A stretch of 64,000 nt of DNA from Streptococcus sp. WB01_FAA12. Its GTDB lineage: Bacteria; Bacillota; Bacilli; Lactobacillales; Streptococcaceae. Shown in pieces: positions 54,257 through 62,128 of the stretch. Numbering within the stretch: position 1 is the first letter of the stretch; each line of letters opens with the position of its first letter. The notes beneath the pieces were generated by a model. That model saw only the letters and a list, made by a program, of their open reading frames with translations. It searched no databases and was not told where the DNA came from. The stretch is from positions 53,272 to 117,271 of the forward strand of contig NZ_JABAEX010000005.1 of NCBI RefSeq assembly GCF_012843315.1. The letters are read 5' to 3'. The position numbers were made by a program, and so were the translations under genes.

Positions 54257-55741
54257 ATGAAAAACTGGAAAAAATATGCTTTTGCATCTGCTAGCGTAGT
54301 CGCTTTGGCTGCAAGTCTTGCTGCTTGTGGAAACCTTTCAGGTAACAACAAAAAAGCTGCTGACTCAGCTTCAGGTGACAAACCTGTTATCAAAATGTAC
54401 CAAATCGGTGACAAACCAGACAACTTGGATGAATTGCTAGAAAATGCAAACAAAATCATCGAAGAAAAAGTTGGTGCTAAATTGGATATCCAATACCTTG
54501 GATGGGGTGACTACGGTAAGAAAATGTCAGTTATCACATCATCAGGTGAAAACTACGATATCGCTTTTGCAGATAACTACATCGTAAACGCGCAAAAAGG
54601 TGCTTATGCTGACTTGACAGAATTGTACAAGAAAGAAGGAGCAGAGCTTTATAAAGCACTTGACCCAGCTTACATCAAAGGAAACACTGTAAACGGCAAG
54701 ATCTACGCTGTTCCAGTTGCGGCTAACGTTGCATCTTCACAAAACTTTGCCTTCAACGGAACTCTTCTTGCTAAATACGGTATCGACATTTCAGGTGTAA
54801 ATTCATACGAAACACTTGAACCAGTCTTGAAACAAATCAAAGAAAAAGCTCCAGATGTAGTACCATTTGCAGTTACTAAGAACTTCATCCCTTCTGAAAA
54901 CTTTGACTACCCAGTAGCAAACGGACTTCCATTCGTTATCGACCTTGAAGGGGATACTACTAAGATCGTAAACCGTTACGATGTTCCTCGTTTCAAAGAA
55001 CACTTGAAGACTCTTCACAAATTCTACGAAGCAGGATACATTCCAAAAGACGTAGCAACAAGCGACACTTCATTTGACCTTCAACAAGACACTTGGTTCG
55101 TTCGTGAAGAAACAGTAGGACCAGCTGACTACGGTAACAGCTTGCTTTCACGTGTTGCTAACAAAGACATCCAAATCAAACCATTCACTAACTTCATCAA
55201 GAAAAACCAAACAACTCAAGTTGCTAACTTTGTCATCTCAAACAACTCTAAGAACAAAGAAAAATCAATGGAAGTGTTGAACCTCTTGAATACTAACCCT
55301 GAACTCTTGAATGGACTTGTTTACGGTCCAGAAGGCAAGAACTGGGAGAAAATTGAAGGTAAAGAAAACCGTGTACGTGTCCTTGAAGGATACAAAGGAA
55401 ACACTCACATGGGTGGATGGAACACTGGTAACAACTGGATCCTTTACATCAACGAAAACGTTACAGACCAACAAATCGAAGATTCTAAGAAACAATTGGC
55501 TGACGCTAAAGAATCTCCAGCGCTTGGATTCATCTTTAACACTGATAGCGTGAAATCTGAAATCTCTGCAATCACTAACACAATGCAACAATTCGATACA
55601 GCTATCAACACTGGTACTGTAGATCCTGATAAAGCTATTCCAGAATTGATGGAAAAATTGAAATCTGAAGGTGCATATCAAAAAGTATTGGATGAAATGC
55701 AAAAACAATACGACGAATTCTTGAAAAGCAAAAAATCATAA
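54257..55741 (+). CDS. ngtS: N-glycan-binding lipoprotein NgtS
   Basis: This 494-residue ABC substrate-binding lipoprotein has the lipobox LAAC (Cys about 24) and a large two-lobed binding domain (DIQYLGWGDYGKKM, DIAFADNYI). It is nearly the same as I remember for pneumococcal NgtS (SP_0092), which binds complex and high-mannose N-glycans. It would deliver substrates for the cytoplasmic GH92, GH125, GH38 and GH20 enzymes encoded upstream. Codon use looks biased to favoured codons (AAC, AAA, GAC), consistent with high expression. AAGGAG precedes the ATG. Confidence 0.88.
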   Translation: MKNWKKYAFASASVVALAASLAACGNLSGNNKKAADSASGDKPVIKMYQIGDKPDNLDELLENANKIIEEKVGAKLDIQYLGWGDYGKKMSVITSSGENYDIAFADNYIVNAQKGAYADLTELYKKEGAELYKALDPAYIKGNTVNGKIYAVPVAANVASSQNFAFNGTLLAKYGIDISGVNSYETLEPVLKQIKEKAPDVVPFAVTKNFIPSENFDYPVANGLPFVIDLEGDTTKIVNRYDVPRFKEHLKTLHKFYEAGYIPKDVATSDTSFDLQQDTWFVREETVGPADYGNSLLSRVANKDIQIKPFTNFIKKNQTTQVANFVISNNSKNKEKSMEVLNLLNTNPELLNGLVYGPEGKNWEKIEGKENRVRVLEGYKGNTHMGGWNTGNNWILYINENVTDQQIEDSKKQLADAKESPALGFIFNTDSVKSEISAITNTMQQFDTAINTGTVDPDKAIPELMEKLKSEGAYQKVLDEMQKQYDEFLKSKKS

Positions 55742-55785
55742 GATAAACTGATTTCGTGTATTCATTCCTAATTCCTAAAAATGTG

Positions 55786-55827
55786 ATCACTGCCTTCCCT
55801 AGTTCTCTAGGGGAGGTAGTGATTTTT
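55786..55827 (+). terminator. Terminator of the N-glycan transporter operon
   Basis: A long stem (ATCACTGCCTTCCCTAG with CTAGGGGAGGTAGTGAT, one G-T) and a tetraloop are followed by T5. Confidence 0.9.
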
Positions 55828-55901
55828 AGGATGCAAACATGAAAACAGTGATTCTGAGGATTTATGCGATGTGATACACATACATCTATAGGGGATTTAT
55901 T

Positions 55902-56591
55902 ATGAAAAAATATCGCCTTCTTTTTAAAATGAGTGCTGTCTTCTCTTACCTATTTTTCGTATTTGGCCTTTCTCAGCTGACTCTTATCGTCCAAAACTAT
56001 TGGCAATTCTCTTCTCAGATAGGAAACTTCTTCTGGATTCGAAATACCTTGAGTTTGCTATTTAGTGGAGTCATGATTGGGATTCTTGTTAAGACAGGCC
56101 ACGGCTATCTCTTTCGTATTCCAAGAAAAAAATGGCTTTGGTATTCGATTTTGACAGTATTAGTGGTAGTGTTCCAGATCTCTTTTAACGTTCAGACAGC
56201 TAAACATGTTCAGTCAACTGCGGAAGGTTGGGCTGTATTGATTGGTTATAGTGGGACTAACTTTGCAGAGCTAGGTATTTATATAGCCCTGTTCTTTCTG
56301 GTTCCACTGATGGAAGAGTTAATCTATAGAGGATTACTTCAACACGCCTTCTTTAAACATTCGCGATTTGGCCTTGATTTGCTCCTTCCTTCCATTTTAT
56401 TTGCTCTTCCTCATTTTTCAAGCCTGCCTAGTCTGTTAGATATCTTCGTCTTTGCAACAGTTGGAATCATCTTTGCTGGTTTGACCCGCTATACCAAGAG
56501 CATTTATCCATCCTATGCGGTGCATGTGATTAATAATATTTTCGCAACATTACCATTTTTGCTGACTTTTTTACAGAGGGTGTTTGGGTAA
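55902..56591 (+). CDS. CPBP family intramembrane metalloprotease
   Basis: This 229-residue membrane protein has about seven hydrophobic segments and the CPBP (Abi) motif MEELIYRG, with further motifs FALPHFSS and HVINNIFATL. The family contains prenyl-protein proteases and, in lactic acid bacteria, bacteriocin self-immunity proteins. The next gene encodes an immunity-type protein, which favours a protective role. No bacteriocin peptide gene is visible nearby. GGGGA lies upstream of the start. Confidence 0.85.
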   Translation: MKKYRLLFKMSAVFSYLFFVFGLSQLTLIVQNYWQFSSQIGNFFWIRNTLSLLFSGVMIGILVKTGHGYLFRIPRKKWLWYSILTVLVVVFQISFNVQTAKHVQSTAEGWAVLIGYSGTNFAELGIYIALFFLVPLMEELIYRGLLQHAFFKHSRFGLDLLLPSILFALPHFSSLPSLLDIFVFATVGIIFAGLTRYTKSIYPSYAVHVINNIFATLPFLLTFLQRVFG

Positions 56592-56658
56592 ATACTGGCG
56601 CGAGAGTTAGGAATGATAGTGTTTCAATTTATAAGCGAATTTCAGGAGGAAAATGAGT

Positions 56659-56955
56659 ATGACACCATTAAAATGGTTTGCAGGAGGAAGCGAAAGACGT
56701 TGTGAAGCCATGATGATCATTGATCATCTACTGGAAGATATAAAGGATGAGCCTCAACTTACTCCCCTGAAAAATCAGTTAGTGATTTATAAAAAACGAT
56801 TAGAGGATGATGGAACCTCTACTCCATTTATTCTGAGCCAAATGAACGTTGACATCTCACGTGTGTTGATTGATAACAAGCTAAGTTTGTCAGAAAGTCA
56901 AGCAAAGCAAATCAAAAAATTGAGAGAATTATCTGCGATTCGCTATGGTTACTGA
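56659..56955 (+). CDS. Bacteriocin immunity protein (EntA-immunity type)
   Basis: This 98-residue helical protein resembles the enterocin A immunity family (PF08951), whose members form a four-helix bundle and protect against pediocin-like bacteriocins. Typical features are the central QLVIYKKRLEDDGTSTPFIL and the C-terminal charged helix. AGGAGGA suits the ATG at 56659 (eight bases) better than the in-frame ATG at 56653 (two bases). No cognate bacteriocin is seen, so it is an orphan immunity gene or linked to a distant locus. Confidence 0.8.
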   Translation: MTPLKWFAGGSERRCEAMMIIDHLLEDIKDEPQLTPLKNQLVIYKKRLEDDGTSTPFILSQMNVDISRVLIDNKLSLSESQAKQIKKLRELSAIRYGY

Positions 56956-57086
56956 TGAAGTGCAATGGCAGGTCTCTCTATATAATTTCCGGTCAAATAA
57001 ATTGCATTCGTTTTCCCAAGTGGGTATACTAGTATAGTTGAATGAAAAATTCTGAAAATTTAAGAATAGAAAAGAGAATAAATCTT

Positions 57087-58073
57087 ATGGCAAAAGATAT
57101 TCGTGTCTTACTTTACTACCTTTATACTCCAATTGAAAACGCAGAGCAATTTGCGGCAGATCACCTGGCTTTCTGTAAATCAATCGGTCTCAAAGGCCGT
57201 ATCCTAGTCGCTGACGAGGGGATTAACGGGACTGTTTCAGGTGACTACGAAACAACTCAAAAATACATGGACTACGTTCACAGCCTCCCAGGCATGGAAG
57301 ACCTCTGGTTCAAGATTGACGAAGAAAATGAACAAGCCTTCAAGAAGATGTTTGTTCGCTACAAGAAAGAGATTGTCCACCTTGGTTTGGAAGACAACGA
57401 TTTTGACAACGACATCAACCCACTTGAAACAACAGGTGCTTACTTGTCTCCAAAAGAGTTCAAAGAAGCCCTTCTTGACGAAGATACCGTTGTCCTTGAC
57501 ACACGTAACGATTATGAGTACGACCTAGGACACTTCCGTGGAGCTATTCGCCCAGACATCCGCAACTTCCGTGAGTTGCCACAATGGGTCCGTGACAACA
57601 AGGAAAAATTCATGGACAAGCGTGTTGTGGTTTACTGTACAGGTGGCGTTCGCTGTGAGAAATTCTCAGGCTGGATGGTCCGTGAAGGCTACAAAGATGT
57701 CGGCCAATTGCACGGAGGAATCGCAACTTACGGTAAAGACCCGGAAGTCCAAGGCGAGCTTTGGGATGGGAAAATGTACGTCTTTGACGAGCGTATCGCA
57801 GTCGATGTCAACCATGTTAACCCAACCATCGTAGGGAAAGACTGGTTTGATGGAACACCATGTGAACGCTATGTCAACTGTGGCAATCCCTTCTGTAACC
57901 GTCGTATCCTAACATCAGAAGAAAATGAAGACAAGTACCTTCGTGGATGCTCACATGAGTGCCGTGTTCACCCACGCAACCGCTATGTTTCAGAAAATGA
58001 ATTGACAAAAGCAGAAGTGATCGAGCGCCTAGCAGCTATCGGTGAAAGCTTGGATCAAGTCGCTACAGTATAA
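57087..58073 (+). CDS. trhO: tRNA uridine(34) hydroxylase TrhO (rhodanese-like, YceA)
   Basis: TrhO hydroxylates uridine 34 of some tRNAs in an oxygen-dependent way. The 328-residue protein has an N-terminal acylphosphatase-like domain (1 to about 95). A rhodanese domain (about 115-225) carries the active loop [10 protein letters not shown] Cys-rich C-terminal region ([19 protein letters not shown]) probably binds metal. I start at [11 protein letters not shown], as in relatives. An in-frame ATG at 57042 lies only 12 bases after the -10 TATACT (57024-57029) and is less likely. Confidence 0.92.
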   Translation: MAKDIRVLLYYLYTPIENAEQFAADHLAFCKSIGLKGRILVADEGINGTVSGDYETTQKYMDYVHSLPGMEDLWFKIDEENEQAFKKMFVRYKKEIVHLGLEDNDFDNDINPLETTGAYLSPKEFKEALLDEDTVVLDTRNDYEYDLGHFRGAIRPDIRNFRELPQWVRDNKEKFMDKRVVVYCTGGVRCEKFSGWMVREGYKDVGQLHGGIATYGKDPEVQGELWDGKMYVFDERIAVDVNHVNPTIVGKDWFDGTPCERYVNCGNPFCNRRILTSEENEDKYLRGCSHECRVHPRNRYVSENELTKAEVIERLAAIGESLDQVATV

Positions 58074-58077
58074 AGCA

Positions 58078-58103
58078 AACAGCTCTTAGGGGCTGTTTTT
58101 CTA
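58078..58103 (+). terminator. Terminator after trhO
   Basis: A 6-bp stem (AACAGC / GCTGTT) with an 8-base loop is followed by T5. Confidence 0.8.
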
Positions 58104-58157
58104 TGCTTTTTATCTAAAAATCTAAAGTTTGTTTCTGTATCTTTCAGGAAAATAGGG

Positions 58158-58180
58158 TATACTATGTGTAAACGATTTCA
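58158..58180 (+). promoter_or_regulatory. -10 element and cre-like site of the DUF4299 gene
   Basis: TATACT (58158-58163) is followed by GTGTAAACGATTTCA (58166-58180), which matches cre except for the first base. CcpA control is likely. Confidence 0.6.
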
Positions 58181-58193
58181 AAGGAGGCCAGTT

Positions 58194-59045
58194 ATGGCGA
58201 AAACATTTTTTATCCCAAATAAAGAAAGCATTCTAGGACAACAGGAGGTCTTGACTGCCAAGTCCATCTTGGCCTTGGTGGAGGGCTTGGAGTCGCATAG
58301 TTATGATGCCGTCTATCTCCGTCAGCCCCTCAATCGTCTCGAGTATATCGAGTGTGGGATTGTTGGTAAGTCGCAATTTCTCTTCAAGGTGAACTATGCG
58401 GATAGTCGAAAAGGATATCAAGTGGTGATTCCAGACTTCCTTACCAGAGCGGACTGGGAGATTGTAGAAGCTCTCCTCCAAGCCCTATCGAACAAGTTGG
58501 GGCAAGTGGTAGAAGGATTTGACTTTGAAGCTTATTTTCGACAAACAGTTCAGAATTATCTAGCGGATAAGGAGGCTCGTCTAGTCTATTGTCAAGGGCT
58601 CTTGGCCCCTACCTATCTCAACAAGGAATACCTCGAGAGCTTTTTGGCTGAGGATGGATTGGCACGTTTTGAAGAGCTGGTCAAGAAAGTTCAAGGCTCT
58701 GATGCCTACCTTGCCAGTGTGAAATTTTACCCAGACGCCCAAGGCAAGGTACACGGTATCTACCACCTAGCCCAGGGAGTCAAGACGATTTTACCTAAGG
58801 AACCCTTTGTACCAGCATCCTATACCGAGCAGTTAGCAGGCAAGGAACTTGTTTGGGAGATTGACCTAGTGACGATTTCTGGTGATGGGTCCAAAGCAGA
58901 AGACTACGAATCCATCGCTCGCTTGGATTACGCAAAATTCCTAGAGTCACTACCAACAGCATTTTACCACCAACTAGATGCCAATCAATTAGAAGTACAA
59001 GCCATTTTGGGAAAAGACTTTGAAGGATTGGCAACCATCAAGTAG
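58194..59045 (+). CDS. DUF4299 family protein
   Basis: This 283-residue, probably cytoplasmic, acidic protein resembles the streptococcal DUF4299 family of unknown function. It has no membrane segment or signal peptide. I start at MAKTFFIPNKE because AAAGGAGG is suitably placed; the open frame back to 58164 overlaps the cre site. It is a single gene between two terminators. The cre-like site suggests a link to carbon metabolism. Confidence 0.7.
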   Translation: MAKTFFIPNKESILGQQEVLTAKSILALVEGLESHSYDAVYLRQPLNRLEYIECGIVGKSQFLFKVNYADSRKGYQVVIPDFLTRADWEIVEALLQALSNKLGQVVEGFDFEAYFRQTVQNYLADKEARLVYCQGLLAPTYLNKEYLESFLAEDGLARFEELVKKVQGSDAYLASVKFYPDAQGKVHGIYHLAQGVKTILPKEPFVPASYTEQLAGKELVWEIDLVTISGDGSKAEDYESIARLDYAKFLESLPTAFYHQLDANQLEVQAILGKDFEGLATIK

Positions 59046-59071
59046 ACACTGTTCAAAAAAGAGTAAGTATA

Positions 59072-59105
59072 AAAATCCCTGTCATTGGTCAATGGCAGGG
59101 ATTTT
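59072..59105. terminator. Bidirectional terminator
   Basis: A 10-bp stem (AAAATCCCTG / CAGGGATTTT) with an inner CATTG / CAATG pairing serves the DUF4299 gene and the convergent membrane-protein gene. Confidence 0.9.
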
Positions 59106-59107
59106 GG

Positions 59108-60071
59108 TTAAAAGAAAGTCAGGATGCGAAGGTAGTCAACTGTCAGCGCGAGCTCTGCAATGAAGAAGGGTAAGAGAATAGCGCCATCAAGTAAGACGGC
59201 TAGTAAGAAACGATAAAATGGGTCGAGGCTACTGGTCTTACTTGGCTTGCTAATCACAAAGAGATTGCCAAGGGCAAAGATGGCCATACTTAGAAGAGTG
59301 AGGATACCAGCAAATCGTAAGCCACCAAAGAGTGCAAAGAAACTTGCTAGAGCTGTTAGGACAAGTGGGATAGCAAAGAGTCTGCTATACCGATCAAAGG
59401 CTTCTTGGAATGTGAAGTCACTCTCCTGATCCAGCACACGTCGGACAGTAAAGCCTCCCAAAATGATGGAAAAGTAAAATAGAGCGCTAGCGACCAAGAT
59501 AGAAAGGGCAGCAAAGAGATCCAAAGGTGGGAGCTGGTCAGGAGAACTATTAGCAATAGAGACCATATAGCCATAGTAGAGGCGCTTGATGTGGTAGATA
59601 CTAAAGAAAAGGTTGACCGAAGACAGCAGGGTGAGTAGGGCAAAGACACTGTAACGATGCTTTTGGTCCCTAGTCTTGCTGGCAGTTGGTTCTTGGATAG
59701 CATCCAGTAGCCAAGTCCAAAATAGTGCGATTTCTTCTTTAAAATCGGGCAGTTTTGTGGGGGTCGATATCTGGGATGTAAGGACTCTCTAAAGCTTTGC
59801 TGAGGATGCTTTTTTCTTTTGCAGGGGTTTCTTGGTTGCGTTTCTCTTCAGCTTTCCCTTCTCCCTCTTCCTCGGTTTGGTTTTCTTCTATCGTTTCGGG
59901 AGTTTCCTCCTCATGCCTTTCCGACTCTTTGGATAAGATAGGAGTTTCTTGGCTTGCTTGTGGTTCAGTCTCCACAGTTTCCGAAGTCTCTGGTTGGTCG
60001 GGTTGGATTTCCGATTTCGTCTGAGTTGATTTCTTCTCTAGGTCGGCACTTTCAAACCATTCTTGTGTCAT
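59108..60071 (-). pseudogene. Membrane protein gene with a frameshift
   Basis: The gene starts well (AAAGGAGG before the ATG at 60071) and encodes MTQEWFESADLEKKS. A Glu/Thr/Pro-rich segment follows and ends at PDIDPHKTARF, then TAA. The stop comes from a run of four T on the minus strand (59744-59741). With three T the frame continues without a stop (KEEIALFWTWLLDAIQEP and onward) through about five membrane segments to ILTFF at 59108. Both halves are otherwise intact, which indicates a recent single-base insertion, a sequencing error, or +1 recoding (UUU UAA). I do not know a function for this protein. Confidence 0.8.
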
Positions 60072-60133
60072 AGTGGAACCTCCTTTTTTATGGTCGTTTT
60101 CTATTTTTAGATTAGCAGATGAAAGCGTTTTTG

Positions 60134-61063
60134 TCAATGATTTCTAGATGGAGAAGAGTACTCTTCTTTAGGTAGGTAGATATCTTGGTTGGCTTTTGCA
60201 ATGAGTAGGTCCTTGACATCGGCTTTTTCCGTTTTATAAGGGTTGGTAAGTTCATTCTCTTTTTGTCCACGATGTTCTTCTTTGGGTTTACGATAGATAC
60301 CGCCATGCTGAGAAGAAATTTCTAGATTGATACGGTCGGTCTCTTTCTGGGAGAGAATGAGTTGTAGAGTTGAATAAGCCTCTAGCTCGACCTTGCCGTG
60401 AACTTGGATATTTTCAGCATAGATGTGTGCTCCCTCCGTCTTGACCTGACTATCTGTCAATTCGGCATCAAAGATATTGATGATATGAGGTGCCGTTAAT
60501 GTGCTGTTCTTGATAGAACTTTCTGTTAGTCTTAAGAGATAGCCTTTTGTTTTGATGGTTGCATTTTCAAGGTTGGCTTGACGAATATTAGTTTGTCCAC
60601 GATTGGCTGAGACGGTGATAGCTTGCAGCTTTCTTCCTTTAGGTAGGGAGAGAACGACTTCGTCAAAACGATTAGAATAGTTGCTGGCGATACGAAGTAG
60701 GCTTTCGATTCCTGAACCGAGAAAACGATGTTGGGAGGCTTGTTTGTCGGTGACACTCAGTGTTTTGTCACTCATGCCAGTAGTTAGATCGTGACGGCCA
60801 GACACTGACGGATGATAGGTGATATGGATCTTGTCATCTACAGACTCTGTGATGGTTAGGCTATGGTCCTCAAGGGTCAAATCAAGTTTTTCCACTTCGC
60901 TTCCGAAGGTCACTTCTTCGATACGATTGTCATAGACGGGGTCTTTTGACATGGCAAGCAAACTTTGAATACCATTGGACTGGGCGCCTGCAATAATCAT
61001 GATAAAACCAAGAATCGTAGAAACCACGCCAAAAATGAGAAATCCTTTTGTCAATTTACGCAT
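60134..61063 (-). CDS. DUF4097-type membrane-anchored beta-strand protein
   Basis: This 309-residue protein has one N-terminal membrane helix (about 8-28). An extracellular repeat-rich beta-strand region of the DUF4097 type follows (about 50-245, LEDHSLTITES, VVLSLPKGRKLQAITVSANRG). A hydrophilic tail ends it. I start at the ATG at 61063 with GAGAGG upstream; a GTG at 61072 is possible. It overlaps the DUF1700 gene by eight bases. DUF4097 proteins with PadR and DUF1700 partners often belong to envelope-stress modules; that role here is inferred. Confidence 0.8.
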   Translation of the reverse strand: MRKLTKGFLIFGVVSTILGFIMIIAGAQSNGIQSLLAMSKDPVYDNRIEEVTFGSEVEKLDLTLEDHSLTITESVDDKIHITYHPSVSGRHDLTTGMSDKTLSVTDKQASQHRFLGSGIESLLRIASNYSNRFDEVVLSLPKGRKLQAITVSANRGQTNIRQANLENATIKTKGYLLRLTESSIKNSTLTAPHIINIFDAELTDSQVKTEGAHIYAENIQVHGKVELEAYSTLQLILSQKETDRINLEISSQHGGIYRKPKEEHRGQKENELTNPYKTEKADVKDLLIAKANQDIYLPKEEYSSPSRNH

Positions 61064-61649
61064 GTCTGTCACCTCTCTTTCCTTTTTTAAGAATCCATTG
61101 CACCAAGCGGACGACTAGAAGACCAAAGAAACGAGCTACATAGGAGATGCCTAGTAGAACAAGAGAAGAAGCACCGATAGAAAGCAAACCGGCCCCAAAA
61201 ATCAAGATAAAGGCAGATTTAGCTTCTACTAGGATGCTAAAACTTTCTACGATAAAGAGTCCGCCCAGCAGGATGCCCGTCACAGAAACGGTGAAAAAGG
61301 CTAGAATGACAGCGGTCGCCGCGATAAAAAACCCGATAATGGTTAAGATAATTGCAATTCCAACAGGAATGCCGATAGGGGCTGCTAGTAAGGCCAAGAG
61401 GGCAATGTGTAGGAGTTGGCGATCATTCTTTTGAGCGGGTGCCTCATTGACTTTCTTGTCGAGGAGGTTAGAGAGGACATCATGAGCTGCTTCTTTTGGT
61501 GTTCCCAGACTGGCGATGAGTTCTTCTTCGCCCTCTGGACCTGCATCGTCAAATAGTTCCTTAAAGTAGTCCATAGCTTCAATGCGGTCAGCTTCAGGCA
61601 GTTTATGGAGATAGGTTTCTAACTGAGTCAGATAGTCAGTTCTTGTCAT
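61056..61649 (-). CDS. DUF1700 (HAAS domain) membrane protein
   Basis: This 197-residue protein has an N-terminal cytoplasmic helical HAAS domain (about 1-70, LPEADRIEAMDYFKELFDDAG) and about four hydrophobic segments. HAAS domains are paired with PadR regulators and may sense or transmit membrane state. It overlaps the padR gene by 14 bases and the DUF4097 gene by eight, so the three genes are translationally coupled. Confidence 0.85.
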   Translation of the reverse strand: MTRTDYLTQLETYLHKLPEADRIEAMDYFKELFDDAGPEGEEELIASLGTPKEAAHDVLSNLLDKKVNEAPAQKNDRQLLHIALLALLAAPIGIPVGIAIILTIIGFFIAATAVILAFFTVSVTGILLGGLFIVESFSILVEAKSAFILIFGAGLLSIGASSLVLLGISYVARFFGLLVVRLVQWILKKGKRGDRHA

Positions 61650-61962
61650 GGCGGATACTCCCTTCTATGATGCCGTTGACGGTGTCGGTATAGAGCGTCC
61701 ACTCTTCCTTTAGAGTAACGAGCTGCTCTACGCCCCGATTGGTCAAGGAGTAGTATTTGCGCATACGCCCCTGAAACTCTCTAGAGTAGGTGGTCAGAAA
61801 GCCACTGGCTTCCAATTTTTTGAGAATGGGATAGAGCGTAGATTCTTTGATATTGGCGATGAGCTTAATGGTTTGACTAATCTCATAACCATAAGAATCC
61901 CCCTGCTCCAGTACAGCCAAGATGAGAAACTCGATCAAGGCAGAGGATGTTGGGAAGTACAT
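61636..61962 (-). CDS. PadR family transcriptional regulator
   Basis: This 108-residue PadR-type repressor has a winged helix (SYGYEISQTIKLIANIKEST, LYPILKKLEASGFL) and a short C-terminal dimer helix. It is the first gene of a three-gene operon with DUF1700 and DUF4097 genes and probably represses it. Two identical 17-base repeats flank its promoter. AAGGAGG precedes the ATG. Confidence 0.9.
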   Translation of the reverse strand: MYFPTSSALIEFLILAVLEQGDSYGYEISQTIKLIANIKESTLYPILKKLEASGFLTTYSREFQGRMRKYYSLTNRGVEQLVTLKEEWTLYTDTVNGIIEGSIRHDKN

Positions 61963-61984
61963 GGGAAACCTCCTTTTTATTATA

Positions 61985-62001
61985 TAAAAATTTTATATAT
62001 A
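61985..62001. repeat. Repeat copy 1, candidate PadR operator
   Basis: TAAAAATTTTATATATA has a palindromic core (AAAAATTTT) and lies just after the predicted start of the padR transcript. An identical copy lies 70 bases away. Confidence 0.6.
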
Positions 62002-62015
62002 CTCTTTTCAAATAT

Positions 62016-62044
62016 ATTGTATCTCAAGTTGAAAGCCCTGTCAA
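62016..62044 (-). promoter_or_regulatory. padR operon promoter
   Basis: On the minus strand TTGACA (62044-62039) and TACAAT (62021-62016) are separated by 17 bases. Transcription would start near 62009. Confidence 0.75.
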
Positions 62045-62054
62045 GAAATATGTG

Positions 62055-62071
62055 TAAAAATTTTATATATA
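62055..62071. repeat. Repeat copy 2, candidate PadR operator
   Basis: An exact copy of the 17-base sequence at 61985, placed 11 bases upstream of the -35 of the padR promoter. The 70-base spacing is close to seven helical turns. Confidence 0.6.
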
Positions 62072-62098
62072 AAAAACTCCTAGTAAAAACTAGAAGTT
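62070..62098 (-). terminator. Terminator of the DUF2971 gene
   Basis: On the minus strand ACTTCTAG / CTAGGAGT (one G-U) with a 6-base loop is followed by T6. Confidence 0.8.
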
Positions 62099-62128
62099 TA
62101 GAGAATGTTGTTAGCTTTTATCTAAATT

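Noticed and set aside
60109..60137. Promoter for the frameshifted membrane-protein gene (TTGACA on the minus strand) and a cre-like ATGAAAGCG
   Set aside because: The -10 (TAATCT) matches the consensus at only three positions and the cre has two mismatches.
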